Positions 40,197 through 49,509 are shown, counted from the stretch's first letter. The stretch: DNA of 64,000 bases from Micromonospora sp. WMMD812 (GCF_027497215.1 NZ_CP114904.1:6974501-7038500), one strand, 5' to 3'. Made by a program: numbers and translations. The notes: a model not told the origin generated them from the letters alone.

Positions 40197-40211
40197 GTTG
40201 GACGGTACGCA

Positions 40212-40850
40212 ATGCCTCGTCGCCCATACGACAACACCCGCCGCGCCGAACAGGCGCAGCTCACCCGCCGCCGCGTCCTGGACGCGGCCCGCGAACTGCT
40301 CATCGAACGCGGCCCCGCGGCCATCACCATGCGGGACGTCGCCACGCACGCCAACGTCTCGGCCGAGACCGTCTACAAGACGTTCCGCACCAAGGCCGCG
40401 CTGATCAAGGACGTGTACGACGTCACGCTCGCCGGCGACGACGAACCCATGCCCATGATCGACCGTCCCGAGATCCAGGCCGTGTTGGCCGCGACCAGCC
40501 CGCAGGACAAGCTGGCCCGCTACGCGTTCGCCGCCCGCCGGGTCGGCGAACGCGTGGGCCCGCTGCTCGCCAAGCTGCTCGGCGCCGCCAGCGGCGGCGA
40601 CCCCGACCTGGCGCAGTTCCGCGAGACCATCAACGGCGAGCGCCTGGTCGGGGCGAACGCTCTCGTGCGCCACCTCGCGACAACCGGCGGCCTGCGCGCG
40701 GACCTCAACCCCGACCGGGCACGCGACATCGTCTGGACGCTGATCTCACCCGAGGTCTACGAGCTGCTCGTGGGCGGCCGGGGCTGGTCACCCGACGAGT
40801 ACGAGCAGTGGCTGGCCCGGGCGCTCACCGCCGCCCTCGTCGCACGGTAG
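40212..40850 (+). CDS. TetR family transcriptional regulator
   Basis: A 212-residue repressor. The N-terminal helix-turn-helix is RRRVLDAARELLIERGPAAI followed by TMRDVATHANVSAETVYKTF (about residues 17-62). The C-terminal ligand domain is helical and unassigned. It begins 62 bases from the divergent SnoaL-like gene and probably represses it and itself through the palindrome at 40184-40196. The inducer is unknown. Confidence 0.92.
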   Translation: MPRRPYDNTRRAEQAQLTRRRVLDAARELLIERGPAAITMRDVATHANVSAETVYKTFRTKAALIKDVYDVTLAGDDEPMPMIDRPEIQAVLAATSPQDKLARYAFAARRVGERVGPLLAKLLGAASGGDPDLAQFRETINGERLVGANALVRHLATTGGLRADLNPDRARDIVWTLISPEVYELLVGGRGWSPDEYEQWLARALTAALVAR

Positions 40851-40924
40851 TCACGCCACCGGACACGTGTGGCGGTGCCGCTTTCGGGTAAGCGGGCGCC
40901 CGCAGTGGGCGAGGAGGGGAACCC

Positions 40925-41401
40925 ATGGGTGACGCGGCGGCGGGACGGTCCGGAGGATCCGCGAGAGTGCTCGGTCCCACCGAGCGCCTGGCCGCGGAGG
41001 TGGCCGAGGTGGTGCGTGACGAGGTCCGGGAGGTACGCGCCCAGCTGTTGCGGGTGGCTCGTCCGACCGGGGTCGGTCTGGCGCTGCTCGCCACCGCCGG
41101 GGGGTGTCTCGTCCTGGGCGCCGGGGCTGCTTCGGCGACCGCGCTGCGCCTGCTGGAGACCTTCCTGCCCCGTCGGCTGGCTACCGCGGGACTCACCGGG
41201 GGTTATCTCGTCGCCGCCGTCGTGCTGGGCCGGGCGGGCTTGACGCAGCTGCGGGCGGCCGGCGGCGGTTCGGCCTGGCTGGCGGACGAGATGCAGGACG
41301 CCGTCTCCGCCACCGCGAGCCGTGCGGTGCCGGCCGGTGCCGCCGCCGTTCGGGACGAACTCGACCGGTGGGGTTCCGGCCGACAGGAGCCACCTCGCTA
41401 A
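40925..41401 (+). CDS. Actinobacterial Holin-X/phage-holin-like membrane protein
   Basis: A 158-residue protein with two central membrane helices (GVGLALLATAGGCLVLGAGAA and LTGGYLVAAVVLGRAGL, trimmed) flanked by charged helical tails (LAAEVAEVVRDEVREVRAQL; EMQDAVSATASRAV). This plan fits the Holin-X superfamily III group, common in actinobacterial chromosomes and usually unrelated to active phage. Its role is unknown. GAGGAGG precedes ATG 40925. No other phage genes are near. Confidence 0.72.
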   Translation: MGDAAAGRSGGSARVLGPTERLAAEVAEVVRDEVREVRAQLLRVARPTGVGLALLATAGGCLVLGAGAASATALRLLETFLPRRLATAGLTGGYLVAAVVLGRAGLTQLRAAGGGSAWLADEMQDAVSATASRAVPAGAAAVRDELDRWGSGRQEPPR

Positions 41402-41446
41402 CCTGAGATCAACAACTGTCTCTGCCCCACCCGTCGTGGACTTACG

Positions 41447-42481
41447 ATGTGTGTCATGGAGCGCCGTCCGACGATCTACGACGTCGCGTGCGCGGCGGGC
41501 GTGGCCGCGTCCACCGTGTCCAGGGCCTACTCGCGGCCGGGGCGGGTCAACGCGGACACGGCGCGGAAGGTGTTCCTGGCCGCGGAGCGGCTCGGTTACC
41601 GTTCCGGCCACCTCGACGGCCAGCATCCGGCTGGCCGGCCGGTGCAGAAGGCGATCGGGTTGGTGGTCGCGGACGTCACCAACCCGTTCTACGGCGACAT
41701 CATCAAGGGCGCGTACGAAGCCGCGCGCGAGGCCGGCTACCAGCTGATCCTCAGCCACACGAACGAGTCGCCCGAGGTGGAGCGGCAGACCATCGAGCAC
41801 GAGCTGGCCCAGGTGGACGGCATCGTCATCGCCAGCCCCCGGATGACCGATTCGGCGCTGCGGATGGTGGCCAAGCAGAAGGCGGTCGTCCTGCTGAACC
41901 GCGTCATCCCCGAGGCGAGCTGCGTGCTGAACGACGCCGAGCGTGGCATCCACCGGGCCGTGGAGCACCTCGCGGCGCTCGGCCACGACCGGATCACCTA
42001 CGTCGCCGGCCCGGAGGTCAGCTGGTCCGACGGGGTCCGCTGGCGGGCCCTGCGTGACGCGGCGGCCGAGTTCGCGCTCGAGACGAAGCGGATCGGCCCG
42101 CACGAGCCCACCGTCCTCGCGGGTTTCAGCGCGGCGCAGCGACTCGCCGAACTCGACGTGACCGCGGTGCTCGCGTACAACGACCAGCTCGCGATCGGCA
42201 TCATGAAGGGCCTGCGCAAGCTGGACATCGGCGTGCCCGAGGACGTCAGCGTGGTGGGCTTCGACAACATCATCTTCGACGAGCTGGTCGAGCCGCAGCT
42301 GACCACGATCGCGTCGCCGCTGTACCGGATGGGCCTCACCGGCGTACAGAACTGCATCGCGGTGGCGCAGGGCGCCCGGCCCAGCGGCCAGCCGCTGGTG
42401 CTGCCGGTTCGCCTGGTCGTGCGCCAGTCGACCGCCCAGCGCAGGCGGAAGAGCCCCGCGACGGCGCGCGCGACGCGGTGA
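41447..42481 (+). CDS. LacI family transcriptional regulator of the uronate locus
   Basis: A 344-residue regulator with an N-terminal LacI helix-turn-helix (RPTIYDVACAAGVAASTVSR, about residues 6-25) and hinge, then a periplasmic-binding-protein-like effector domain (IGLVVADVTNPFYGDIIKGA; VLLNRVIPEASCV; VSVVGFDNIIFDELVEPQLT, each part of the fold). The start is ATG 41447 or 41456; both are near an ACCTGAGAT stretch without a strong ribosome site. It is convergent with the catabolic operon and probably controls the divergent promoter at 49420-49591, where TTGCCA/TGGCAA repeats cluster. Confidence 0.9.
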   Translation: MCVMERRPTIYDVACAAGVAASTVSRAYSRPGRVNADTARKVFLAAERLGYRSGHLDGQHPAGRPVQKAIGLVVADVTNPFYGDIIKGAYEAAREAGYQLILSHTNESPEVERQTIEHELAQVDGIVIASPRMTDSALRMVAKQKAVVLLNRVIPEASCVLNDAERGIHRAVEHLAALGHDRITYVAGPEVSWSDGVRWRALRDAAAEFALETKRIGPHEPTVLAGFSAAQRLAELDVTAVLAYNDQLAIGIMKGLRKLDIGVPEDVSVVGFDNIIFDELVEPQLTTIASPLYRMGLTGVQNCIAVAQGARPSGQPLVLPVRLVVRQSTAQRRRKSPATARATR

Positions 42482-42511
42482 CGTCACGCTCGCCGAGGAT
42501 CCGGTCCGCCC

Positions 42512-42545
42512 CGCCGACCCGGGCGGCGCGCCGCCCGGGTCGGCG
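42512..42545. terminator. Bidirectional perfect hairpin
   Basis: A 34-base self-complementary sequence: 17-base arms 42512-42528 and 42529-42545 with no spacer, so the loop is formed by the central GCGC. It lies between the convergent LacI gene and the end of the catabolic operon. Confidence 0.8.
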
Positions 42546-42551
42546 TGCGCG

Positions 42552-43421
42552 TCATCCGATCCGCGCAGCCAGAACTTCCCGTGCCCAGTGGTACGACATG
42601 CGGTGCGACTCCAGCTTCGACGCCACGCTCGGTTCGTCCACCTCGATCATGAAGTCGCCGTCGTAGCCGTCCGGGATCACCGCCAGCACGGCGTCGAAGT
42701 CGACCACACCCAGGCCGGGCTCGGCCCAGAGCCGCTTCGTCGCCTGCACCTCGTGGTAGGCCATGCCGCTACGCGCGGACGGTGACAGCAGGTCGGGGAA
42801 GCAGTCCTTGATGTGGATGCCGCCGATGCGGTCCGCGTACCGCGCGATGAACGCTGCCGGCTCTACGCCTGCCCACATCAGGTGGCCGGTGTCCGGGCCG
42901 AACCCGATCACGTCCGGGCCGAGGTCGTCGAGCAGCCGGGCGATCTCGTCCGCGGTCTCGAAGACGCCACCGACGTGCGAGTGGTGCAGCGGGCGCAGCC
43001 CCTCGGCCCGCAGCACCCGGCAGATCGTGCCGCAGTTGTCGATTGCCCGAACCAGCCGGCTCTCGTCGAAGCCGGCGCCGACGGCCGGTTGCGCGATCCG
43101 GGCCGGGATCGACATCGAGGAGATCATCGTACGGTCGAGGCCCAGTGCCGTCTGGGTGGCGGCGAACCGCTTGGCCCGCTCCACCTCCTCGGCCATGTCG
43201 ACGGTCTCGTCGAACGCGGAGTTGAACAGGCTGAGCGACGGCGACAGGCCGTACCCGCCGATCCAGTCCCGATAGCCCGCCGGATCCATGTCGTCGGGCA
43301 CGTCCGCCTTGACCGCCGTGAAGCCGATCTCCTGGAAGTCGCGGAAGGCCGCGTCGAAGACCTCCCGGCTCTTGCCCGCCCGGCTCCAGTACGGGATGGG
43401 GTTGGCGGCGATGCGGCTCAT
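42552..43421 (-). CDS. Sugar phosphate isomerase/epimerase-like TIM barrel enzyme (IolE-like), first paralogue
   Basis: A 289-residue xylose-isomerase-like TIM barrel. Likely metal ligands are seen in FGPDTGHLMWAG, GIHIKDCF and FMIEVDEPS, the E/D/H/E pattern of the family. It starts MSRIAANPIPYWSR, like IolE-type dehydratases/isomerases. ATG 43421 overlaps the upstream dehydrogenase stop by four bases. In a locus with two Gfo/Idh/MocA dehydrogenases it could act on a keto-sugar product as isomerase, dehydratase or eliminase. It is the last gene of the operon, closed by the 42512 hairpin. Confidence 0.85.
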   Translation of the reverse strand: MSRIAANPIPYWSRAGKSREVFDAAFRDFQEIGFTAVKADVPDDMDPAGYRDWIGGYGLSPSLSLFNSAFDETVDMAEEVERAKRFAATQTALGLDRTMISSMSIPARIAQPAVGAGFDESRLVRAIDNCGTICRVLRAEGLRPLHHSHVGGVFETADEIARLLDDLGPDVIGFGPDTGHLMWAGVEPAAFIARYADRIGGIHIKDCFPDLLSPSARSGMAYHEVQATKRLWAEPGLGVVDFDAVLAVIPDGYDGDFMIEVDEPSVASKLESHRMSYHWAREVLAARIG

Positions 43422-44467
43422 GCGAGGCTCACCGGCCGTCCGGTCCGGGCCGACTCGTAGGCCCCGGTGATGACGCCGATCGACTGGCGGTTGGTCTCCA
43501 GGTCGACGCGCAGCTTCTCGGTGCCGCCCAGCGCGCCGAGGAAATTCAGGTACTGCAACCGGTGCGCGTCCGACAACTGGCCCGGCTCGCTGCCGGCGGT
43601 CGGCACGGCCCGGCTCTCCGTCGTACCCATCAGCTTCTCCTCGCGGTCCGCGCCCTCGGCGGTGACCTGGAAGAAGGCGAGCTGGTCGTTGTCGATGACC
43701 GCCGAGCCGCGGTCACCGTGCACCTGCAGCCGCGCGCTCAGTCCCGGGTACGCCGCCGTCGTCGCGTGCAGCACACCGAGCGCCCCGCTCTCGAAGCGCA
43801 CCACGCCGACCGCGACGTCCTCCACCTCGATCCGCTCGTGTGCCAGCCTGCCGGTGTACGCGAACACCTCGACCGGCCGGCCCAGCGCGGCGACGAGCAG
43901 GTCGACCGTGTGCACCCCCTGGTTCATCAGCGCGCCGCCGCCGTCCAGCTCCCAGGTGCCCCGCCAGTCACCGGAGTCGTAGTAGCTCTGCCCGCGCCAC
44001 CAGTCGATCGAGGCGATGCCGGAGGTGAGCCGGCCGAGCTCACCCCGACCGATCGCCGCGAGCGTGGTCTCGGTGGCCGGGTCGAACCGGTGCTGCGAGA
44101 TCACCGTCACCAGCGTGCCGGCCTTCCGCTGCGCGGCGATGATCTCGTCGGTCTTCGCGACCGTGATCTCGGCCGGCTTCTCCACGATGACGTGCTTGCC
44201 GGCGTCGAGCGCCTCGATGGCCGCGTCGCCGTGCCGGCCGGTCGGCGTGCACACCACCACGACGTCGATCGCCTCGGCGGCCAGCGCCTGGCTCAGCGAG
44301 CCGTACGGTCGGCCGCCGCGCACCGCGGCGAGCTGCTCCGCGCGGTCCCGCCTGACGTCGGCCACCGCGACCAACTCCACCCGATCGGCGAGCTGACTCA
44401 TCACCAGGCCGTGGTGTTTGCCGATCACACCAGCGCCGACCAGGGCGAACTTCGTCCGTGTGCTCAC
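43418..44467 (-). CDS. Gfo/Idh/MocA family NAD(P)-dependent dehydrogenase, first paralogue
   Basis: A 349-residue oxidoreductase. The Rossmann motif is ALVGAGVIGKHHG, the substrate-site motif is VIVEKPAEIT (EKP), and GGGALMNQGVHTVDLLVAAL carries the catalytic-region histidine. It oxidises or reduces a sugar or sugar acid, often at C3. Overlaps of four bases with both neighbours show tight operon coupling. The substrate is not identifiable from the sequence, but the neighbourhood (uronate isomerase, fructuronate reductase, sugar ABC importer) points to a uronic acid derivative. Confidence 0.9.
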   Translation of the reverse strand: MSTRTKFALVGAGVIGKHHGLVMSQLADRVELVAVADVRRDRAEQLAAVRGGRPYGSLSQALAAEAIDVVVVCTPTGRHGDAAIEALDAGKHVIVEKPAEITVAKTDEIIAAQRKAGTLVTVISQHRFDPATETTLAAIGRGELGRLTSGIASIDWWRGQSYYDSGDWRGTWELDGGGALMNQGVHTVDLLVAALGRPVEVFAYTGRLAHERIEVEDVAVGVVRFESGALGVLHATTAAYPGLSARLQVHGDRGSAVIDNDQLAFFQVTAEGADREEKLMGTTESRAVPTAGSEPGQLSDAHRLQYLNFLGALGGTEKLRVDLETNRQSIGVITGAYESARTGRPVSLA

Positions 44468-45291
44468 GCGTACTCAATCCCCTCGGTCTTCAGAAGGTCC
44501 GTGAACGCCTGCCACGCCCGGCGGAACTGCTCCGGGCCGGAGAACCCGCCGGCGGCGTGCGCGGCGGCCAGGTGCGGCTCGAGGGAGAAGAACCCGTCGA
44601 AGCCGTCGTGCCGCAGCGCGCGGATGGTGCGGGCCACCTCCCCGTCACCGTGGCCCGCGGGCACCACCGTGCCGTCCGCGGCCACGGCGTCCTTGATCTG
44701 CACGTACTCCAGATGCTCGCGGAGCATGGCGTACCCGTCGGTATGTGGCCGGACGCCGACCTGGACGAAGTTCGCCGGGTCCCAGGCGAGCCGCAGGTGC
44801 GGCGAGCCGACCGACCGCACCACGTCCAGGCACCGGGCCGGGATGTCGCCGTAGATCTCCTTCTCGTTCTCGTGCAGCAGGATCAGGTCGGCGCCCTCGG
44901 CGACCCGGGCGAGCGCCCGCATCCGGTCGATCACCTCGGCCCGGTGGTCGGCCGGATCGGCGCCGGGGCGCAGGAAGAACGAGAAGACCCGGACGTACGG
45001 CGCGTCGAAGAAGCGAGCCACCTCGGCGGCGTGACGCATCCGCTCCAGGTGCGGCGGGAAGTCTTCGTCGATGAAGATCTTGCCGATCGGTGAGCCGATG
45101 CTGGACACCTTCAGGCCGTGCGCCGCGAGGGTCTCCTTCATCCGGGTGAGCTGCTCGGGCTTGAGGTCCAGGATGTTGACGCCCCAGGCGCTGCGTATCT
45201 CGACGTACGTCAGCCCCAGCCCCGCCGCCACCGCGCACTGCTCGGTGAAGTCGGGGGAGATCTCGTCGGAAAATCCGGACAGCGTCCACAT
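44464..45291 (-). CDS. Sugar phosphate isomerase/epimerase-like TIM barrel enzyme, second paralogue
   Basis: A 275-residue TIM barrel enzyme starting MWTLSGFSDEISPDFTEQ. Metal-site elements are LLHENEKEIYGD, RLAWDPANF, YVQIKDAV and FFSLEPH. It differs clearly from the paralogue at 42552, so the two are not a recent duplication and probably do different steps. ATG 45291 is the only start matching relatives, with AGGTCACC upstream. Twenty bases separate it from the second dehydrogenase gene. Confidence 0.88.
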   Translation of the reverse strand: MWTLSGFSDEISPDFTEQCAVAAGLGLTYVEIRSAWGVNILDLKPEQLTRMKETLAAHGLKVSSIGSPIGKIFIDEDFPPHLERMRHAAEVARFFDAPYVRVFSFFLRPGADPADHRAEVIDRMRALARVAEGADLILLHENEKEIYGDIPARCLDVVRSVGSPHLRLAWDPANFVQVGVRPHTDGYAMLREHLEYVQIKDAVAADGTVVPAGHGDGEVARTIRALRHDGFDGFFSLEPHLAAAHAAGGFSGPEQFRRAWQAFTDLLKTEGIEYA

Positions 45292-45311
45292 CGGCGGTGA
45301 CCTTTCCTTGC

Positions 45312-46271
45312 TCAGGTGTGCTGGCGATAGACCTGGTCGATCAGGCGGAGGGACTTGACCCCCTCGTCGAGCCCGAGCCAGAACGGTTCCGGCTCGGTCA
45401 GCTGTCGGTAGAAGTCGGCGATGAGCAGCTCGTGCGACGCGCCCCAGTAGGCGCGGCCGCCCGGGCCGGCACGCCGCTCGGCGATCACCTCGACGCGCCC
45501 GTCCTGGTAGCTGACCGTCAGGTCGCCGCGGATCAGGAGGGTTGCCCGCTCGGTGACGATCTCGATCGTCACCGGTGCGTCGACGACGTTGGTCACGGTC
45601 GCGAAGAGCACGCTGCGCGCCCCGCCGGCGTGGTCGAGCAGCAGGTGGGCGGTGTCCTCGACATCGATCTCGGCGCCGAACCCGTACCGGCCGGCGTGGC
45701 CGCGCAGCCCGACCACGTCGCCGAGCAGCCACTCCAGCAGGTCCAGGGTATGGATGGCCTGGTTGATCAGCACCCCGCCGCCGCTGCGCGCGATCCGGCC
45801 GCGCCAGGGCCGGGCCCGGTAGTAGCTCGGGTCCCGCTGCCACAGCACCGTCGCCGAGCCGCCGCGGACCGTGCCGAGCCCACCGGACGCCAGCAGTGTG
45901 CGGGCGGCCTGGGTGGTCGGGTTGTACCGGTTCTGCAGGCAGACGCCCACCTTGACCTCGGGGTGGTCCTTGGCCGCGGCGATCAGCCGGTCGGCGTCCG
46001 CGACGGTGTGGGCCACGGGTTTCTCGAGCAGCACGTGGATGCCGCGCTCCAGGGCGTCGATCGCGACCGGCACGTGCTGGTCGTGCGGTGTGCAGATGTG
46101 CACCACGTCGGGACGCAGGTCGTCGAGCAGGTCACGGTGGTTCAGGTACCCGTTTCCGGCCCGGGCCGGCTCGACGTCGCAGACGCCCACCAGCTTGATG
46201 CCGAGCCGCTCGATCGCGGCGAGGTGCACCACCGACACGTCGCCGCAACCAATCACCGCCGCGGTCGTCAC
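45312..46271 (-). CDS. Gfo/Idh/MocA family NAD(P)-dependent dehydrogenase, second paralogue
   Basis: A 319-residue oxidoreductase with AAVIGCGDVSVVH (Rossmann loop), VLLEKPVAHT (EKP) and GGGVLINQAIHTLDLLEWLL. The GTG at 46271 overlaps the last base of the permease stop (TAGTG). It is distinct from the first paralogue. Two dehydrogenases plus two TIM-barrel enzymes are a hallmark of oxidise/eliminate/reduce sugar pathways such as those for levoglucosan and some glycosides; which step each performs here is unknown. Confidence 0.9.
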   Translation of the reverse strand: MTTAAVIGCGDVSVVHLAAIERLGIKLVGVCDVEPARAGNGYLNHRDLLDDLRPDVVHICTPHDQHVPVAIDALERGIHVLLEKPVAHTVADADRLIAAAKDHPEVKVGVCLQNRYNPTTQAARTLLASGGLGTVRGGSATVLWQRDPSYYRARPWRGRIARSGGGVLINQAIHTLDLLEWLLGDVVGLRGHAGRYGFGAEIDVEDTAHLLLDHAGGARSVLFATVTNVVDAPVTIEIVTERATLLIRGDLTVSYQDGRVEVIAERRAGPGGRAYWGASHELLIADFYRQLTEPEPFWLGLDEGVKSLRLIDQVYRQHT

Positions 46272-47134
46272 TACTTGACCCCGCCGGCCGTCAGGCCACC
46301 GACCAGGTAGCGCTGAAAGGCCAGGTACAGCAGCACGACCGGCGCCGCGCAGATCAGCGAGGCCGCCATCATCTGCGAGTACACCGGCAGCGCGCCACCC
46401 TCCTGCGACGACCCGAAGATCTGCAGCGCCACCGCCGCGGTCTGCGTCTCGGGCCGGGTCAGCACCGAGGCGAACAGCACGTCGTTCCAGCCAAGCAGGA
46501 AGGCGAAGATGCCCGAGACGACGATCGCCGGCAGGCTCAGCGGAAAGACGATGCGCCACAGGATGACCAGGGTCGACGCGCCCTCGGTGCGGGCGGCCTC
46601 CTCGAGTTCGCGCGGCAGGCCGCGCAGGTAGGTGACCATCACCCAGGTGGAGAACGGCAAGGCGAACGTGAGGTACGCGACGAACAGGCCCCACCGCGTG
46701 CCGATCACCGTGAGACCGAGGTAGTTGCCGGCCGAGGAGAACAGCACGAACACCGGAAGCAGCATCAGCGTGCCCGGGATGCTCTGCAGGCCCACCAGGC
46801 TGCGCAGGATGGTCAGGCGCCCGAGGAACGAGTACCGGACCAACACGTACGCGGTGGTGGTGCCGAGCACGGCGGAGGCCACCGCGGTGAGCGCGCACAC
46901 GACGATGCTGTTGACGATGCCGGTGGACAGGTCGGCGGTGGTCCAGATCTGGGTGTAGCTCTCGCCGGAGAAGGTGCTCGGCCAAAACTCGCCGCCGGCG
47001 ACGCCGACGTCGGTGTTGAGTGACGCCAGCACGATGTAGAGGATCGGCGCCAGCACCATGGCGCAGAGCAGCACCGTCAGGGTGACCAGCAACGGCCGGG
47101 GGAGCAGCCGGTGGGCCTCGGCCGAGGCGGTCAT
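46271..47134 (-). CDS. Carbohydrate ABC transporter permease, MalG/CUT1 type
   Basis: A 287-residue inner-membrane permease with six helices. The EAA loop is present as LPRELEEAARTEGASTLVIL, split as the E-x-A-x-x-D/E-G-A region that contacts the ATPase. It ends YLVGGLTAGGVK, the usual CUT1 C-terminus (V-x-G-x-x-x-G-A-V/K). ATG 47134 overlaps the upstream permease stop (ATGA). No ATPase gene is in the operon; CUT1 systems of actinomycetes commonly share a distant MsiK-type ATPase. Confidence 0.93.
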   Translation of the reverse strand: MTASAEAHRLLPRPLLVTLTVLLCAMVLAPILYIVLASLNTDVGVAGGEFWPSTFSGESYTQIWTTADLSTGIVNSIVVCALTAVASAVLGTTTAYVLVRYSFLGRLTILRSLVGLQSIPGTLMLLPVFVLFSSAGNYLGLTVIGTRWGLFVAYLTFALPFSTWVMVTYLRGLPRELEEAARTEGASTLVILWRIVFPLSLPAIVVSGIFAFLLGWNDVLFASVLTRPETQTAAVALQIFGSSQEGGALPVYSQMMAASLICAAPVVLLYLAFQRYLVGGLTAGGVK

Positions 47135-48084
47135 CGCTTGCCTCCTTCCTCGTGCACGTCCAGCCGCACCGCGCGCAGGTAGGCGAACAACGGGATGGCG
47201 ATCAGGATCAGCGAGACCACGGCCATGGCCGCGCTGAGCCCGAAACGCAGACTCTGGAAGCTGGTGACGTAGACCAGCATCGGCATCACGTTGACGTCGT
47301 CCGGCGCGGGCGCGCCGAACAGCACGAACGGCAGCGTGAAGTTGTTGATGTGGTTCAGCGTGGCCAGCAGGCAGGCGAGCAGCACCGGCCCGCGCAGGTA
47401 CGGCAGGATGACCCGCCGCAGCTTCGGCCACCAGGTCGCCCCGTCGACCGCGGACGCCTCGTGCACCTCCGCGTCCACCGACTGCAGGGCGGCCAGCGCC
47501 ATCAGGTAGATGAAGGGCCACGCCGCCCAGATCTCCACCAGCACCAGCGTCCAGTACGACTTCGGGCCGCTGAGCCACAGCCCGCCGTCCACCCCGGCCT
47601 TCGCGAGCGTCGCGTTGACGATGCCGTCCGGCTGCAGCATCGTGCGCCAGACGGTGGCGACGACGAACGACGGCAGGACGTACGGGATCAGGAACACCGC
47701 CCGCACGAACGCCCGCCCGCGGTACGCGTTCTGGGTGACCAGCGCGGCGGCGATCCCGATCGGCACCGTGGCGACGGTGGACAGGACGGCGAACGAGACG
47801 CTGATCCAGGTCGAGTGCAGCAGGCCGGACTTGAACGACTCGACGTAGTTGTCCAGGCCGATGAACGGCGCCTCGATCCATCGGCGCAGGGTGTACTGGT
47901 CCAGGTCGATCAGCGAGATCCACAGCGCCAGCATCAGCGGGATCAGGATGACCAGGACCATCAGCACCCCGCCGGGCGTGAGGAGCCACAGCGGACGCTG
48001 TCGCTCGGTCACGCCGCGGCGGCGGCGTCGGGGCGGCGGTTTCGCCGTCCGGACCTCTGGCGAAAGAGTGGTGTCGGTGCTCAT
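47131..48084 (-). CDS. Carbohydrate ABC transporter permease, MalF/CUT1 type
   Basis: A 317-residue permease with a basic N-terminal tail and six helices. The EAA loop is seen at DAEVHEASAVDGATWWPKLR. It pairs with the downstream MalG-type permease. Its ATG directly follows the stop of the binding-protein gene with no gap, so the importer genes are translated as a unit. Confidence 0.93.
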   Translation of the reverse strand: MSTDTTLSPEVRTAKPPPRRRRRGVTERQRPLWLLTPGGVLMVLVILIPLMLALWISLIDLDQYTLRRWIEAPFIGLDNYVESFKSGLLHSTWISVSFAVLSTVATVPIGIAAALVTQNAYRGRAFVRAVFLIPYVLPSFVVATVWRTMLQPDGIVNATLAKAGVDGGLWLSGPKSYWTLVLVEIWAAWPFIYLMALAALQSVDAEVHEASAVDGATWWPKLRRVILPYLRGPVLLACLLATLNHINNFTLPFVLFGAPAPDDVNVMPMLVYVTSFQSLRFGLSAAMAVVSLILIAIPLFAYLRAVRLDVHEEGGKR

Positions 48085-49419
48085 CTACTTGGCCCGGTCC
48101 AGTGCCGTCTGCGCGGACTTTTGCGCCGTGTCCAGCCGGCCGTCGATCTGCGCGGCGCTGATCGAGCCCTTGGACAGGTCCGGGATCGACTGCACCACCG
48201 AGTTGGTGAGCGCCAGCTGGATGTCCGCCCAGGCGCCGGTGAACGGGGTGGCCACCGACTTCTGCTGCGCCTCCACGACCACCTTCAACCTCGGGTCCGA
48301 CTGGAGCGTCTGCGCCGCGGCGGCGTTCGACGGCAACTGGCCCAGCTGCTTGTAGATGTCGAGCTGCGCCTCCTGGTCGGTGATCAGCTTGACGAACGCG
48401 AACGCCAGGTCCTTGTTCCTGGAGTAGTCCGCCACCAGCAGGTTGTCGCCGGAGAGGATGCTCGCCGCCTCCACGCCGTTCGCCGGCCGGGTGGTGGCGC
48501 CCGGCGGCACGGTGGGCAGCAGGGCGAACTCCCAGTTGCCCTTGACCGCGCCGGCGTCCAGCGCCTTCGTGGCGAGCGCGGAGGTCAGGGCCATGTAGCC
48601 GGTCTTGCCCTTGGCGAACTCGGCGAGCGCCTGCGAGTTGGACCAGCCGACCGCGGCCGGGTTGACCACCTTGTCCGTGGCGAGCCAGCCGAAGTAGGTC
48701 TGGTAGGCCTTCTGCACCGCCGGGTCCTGGATCCGCGCCGTCTTGCCGTCCACGATCGGGTTGCCGGCCTGGATCGACATGCCCCAGATGAACTTCCACG
48801 GGTCGAAGTTGTCCTTGTACGCCACGGCCAGCCCGTACTGGTCGCCCTTCGTCAGCTGCTTGGCGTGCTGGGTCAGCTCGTCCCAGGTAGTCGCCGGCTT
48901 GTCGATGCCGGCCGCCTTGAGCAGTTCGGTGTTGTAGACCATGACGAACGGCCGGCCCACCCACGGGATACCGACCTGTTCCTTCTCGTCCGGCCCCGAG
49001 ATGCCCAACGACGAGGGGATGAACTTCTCCTTCCCGCCGATCTTCGTCCACTCCTCGTCGCCGAGGGAGACGAACGCCTTGGTGGAGTACGCGGTCGGGG
49101 TGAACGTGGTGCCGACCGCGTACACGTCCGGGCCGCTGCCGGCGACCACCGACGTCTGAATCTTGGTGAGTTCGTCGTTGGCGCTGGCGAACGTCTCCCA
49201 CTTGACGTCGGCGCCGGTCTGCGACTTGAACTTTTCGGCGATCGACTTCTGCCACGCCTGCTGTTCCTCGGGGTACTGGGTGTTCGCCGCGATCAGCACG
49301 TTGATCGTCTTGCCGGCGCCACTGCTGGACTCGTCGCCGCCACCACAGGCCGCGAGCGCGGCGACCAGCGCGGTCGCACCGGCCAGCGCCACCGTCGATC
49401 GCATCGTCGGGTATCGCAT
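48085..49419 (-). CDS. Sugar ABC transporter solute-binding lipoprotein
   Basis: A 444-residue extracellular binding protein of CUT1 type. A lipoprotein signal has the lipobox L-A-A-C (VAALAACGGG, Cys near residue 25). The mature part shows KINVLIAANTQYPEEQQAW-like N-terminal strand (TINVLIAAN) and GIPWVGRPFVMVYNTELLKA, typical of sugar-binding proteins. ATG 49419 has AGGAG eight bases upstream; the longer frame is not plausible. It is first gene of the minus-strand catabolic operon, and its promoter is the divergent region with uxaC. The ligand is likely a uronic-acid-containing sugar, by context only. Confidence 0.92.
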   Translation of the reverse strand: MRYPTMRSTVALAGATALVAALAACGGGDESSSGAGKTINVLIAANTQYPEEQQAWQKSIAEKFKSQTGADVKWETFASANDELTKIQTSVVAGSGPDVYAVGTTFTPTAYSTKAFVSLGDEEWTKIGGKEKFIPSSLGISGPDEKEQVGIPWVGRPFVMVYNTELLKAAGIDKPATTWDELTQHAKQLTKGDQYGLAVAYKDNFDPWKFIWGMSIQAGNPIVDGKTARIQDPAVQKAYQTYFGWLATDKVVNPAAVGWSNSQALAEFAKGKTGYMALTSALATKALDAGAVKGNWEFALLPTVPPGATTRPANGVEAASILSGDNLLVADYSRNKDLAFAFVKLITDQEAQLDIYKQLGQLPSNAAAAQTLQSDPRLKVVVEAQQKSVATPFTGAWADIQLALTNSVVQSIPDLSKGSISAAQIDGRLDTAQKSAQTALDRAK

Positions 49420-49509
49420 CTGCTGCTCTCCTAGGGGGTGTGCCGGTGCGGAGTGAGCCGCATCACTGTTACGGGATGGTTTCCGCATGCCGTCGATCGA
49501 TGCAACGAG

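Noticed and set aside
40925..41401. Prophage signal from the holin-like gene
   Set aside because: A single Holin-X gene without any other phage gene; this family is common in actinobacterial chromosomes.
46271..49255. A 994-codon frame joining a permease with upstream sequence
   Set aside because: Only the last 287 residues are a real permease; the rest reads through the second permease and binding-protein genes in a wrong frame.
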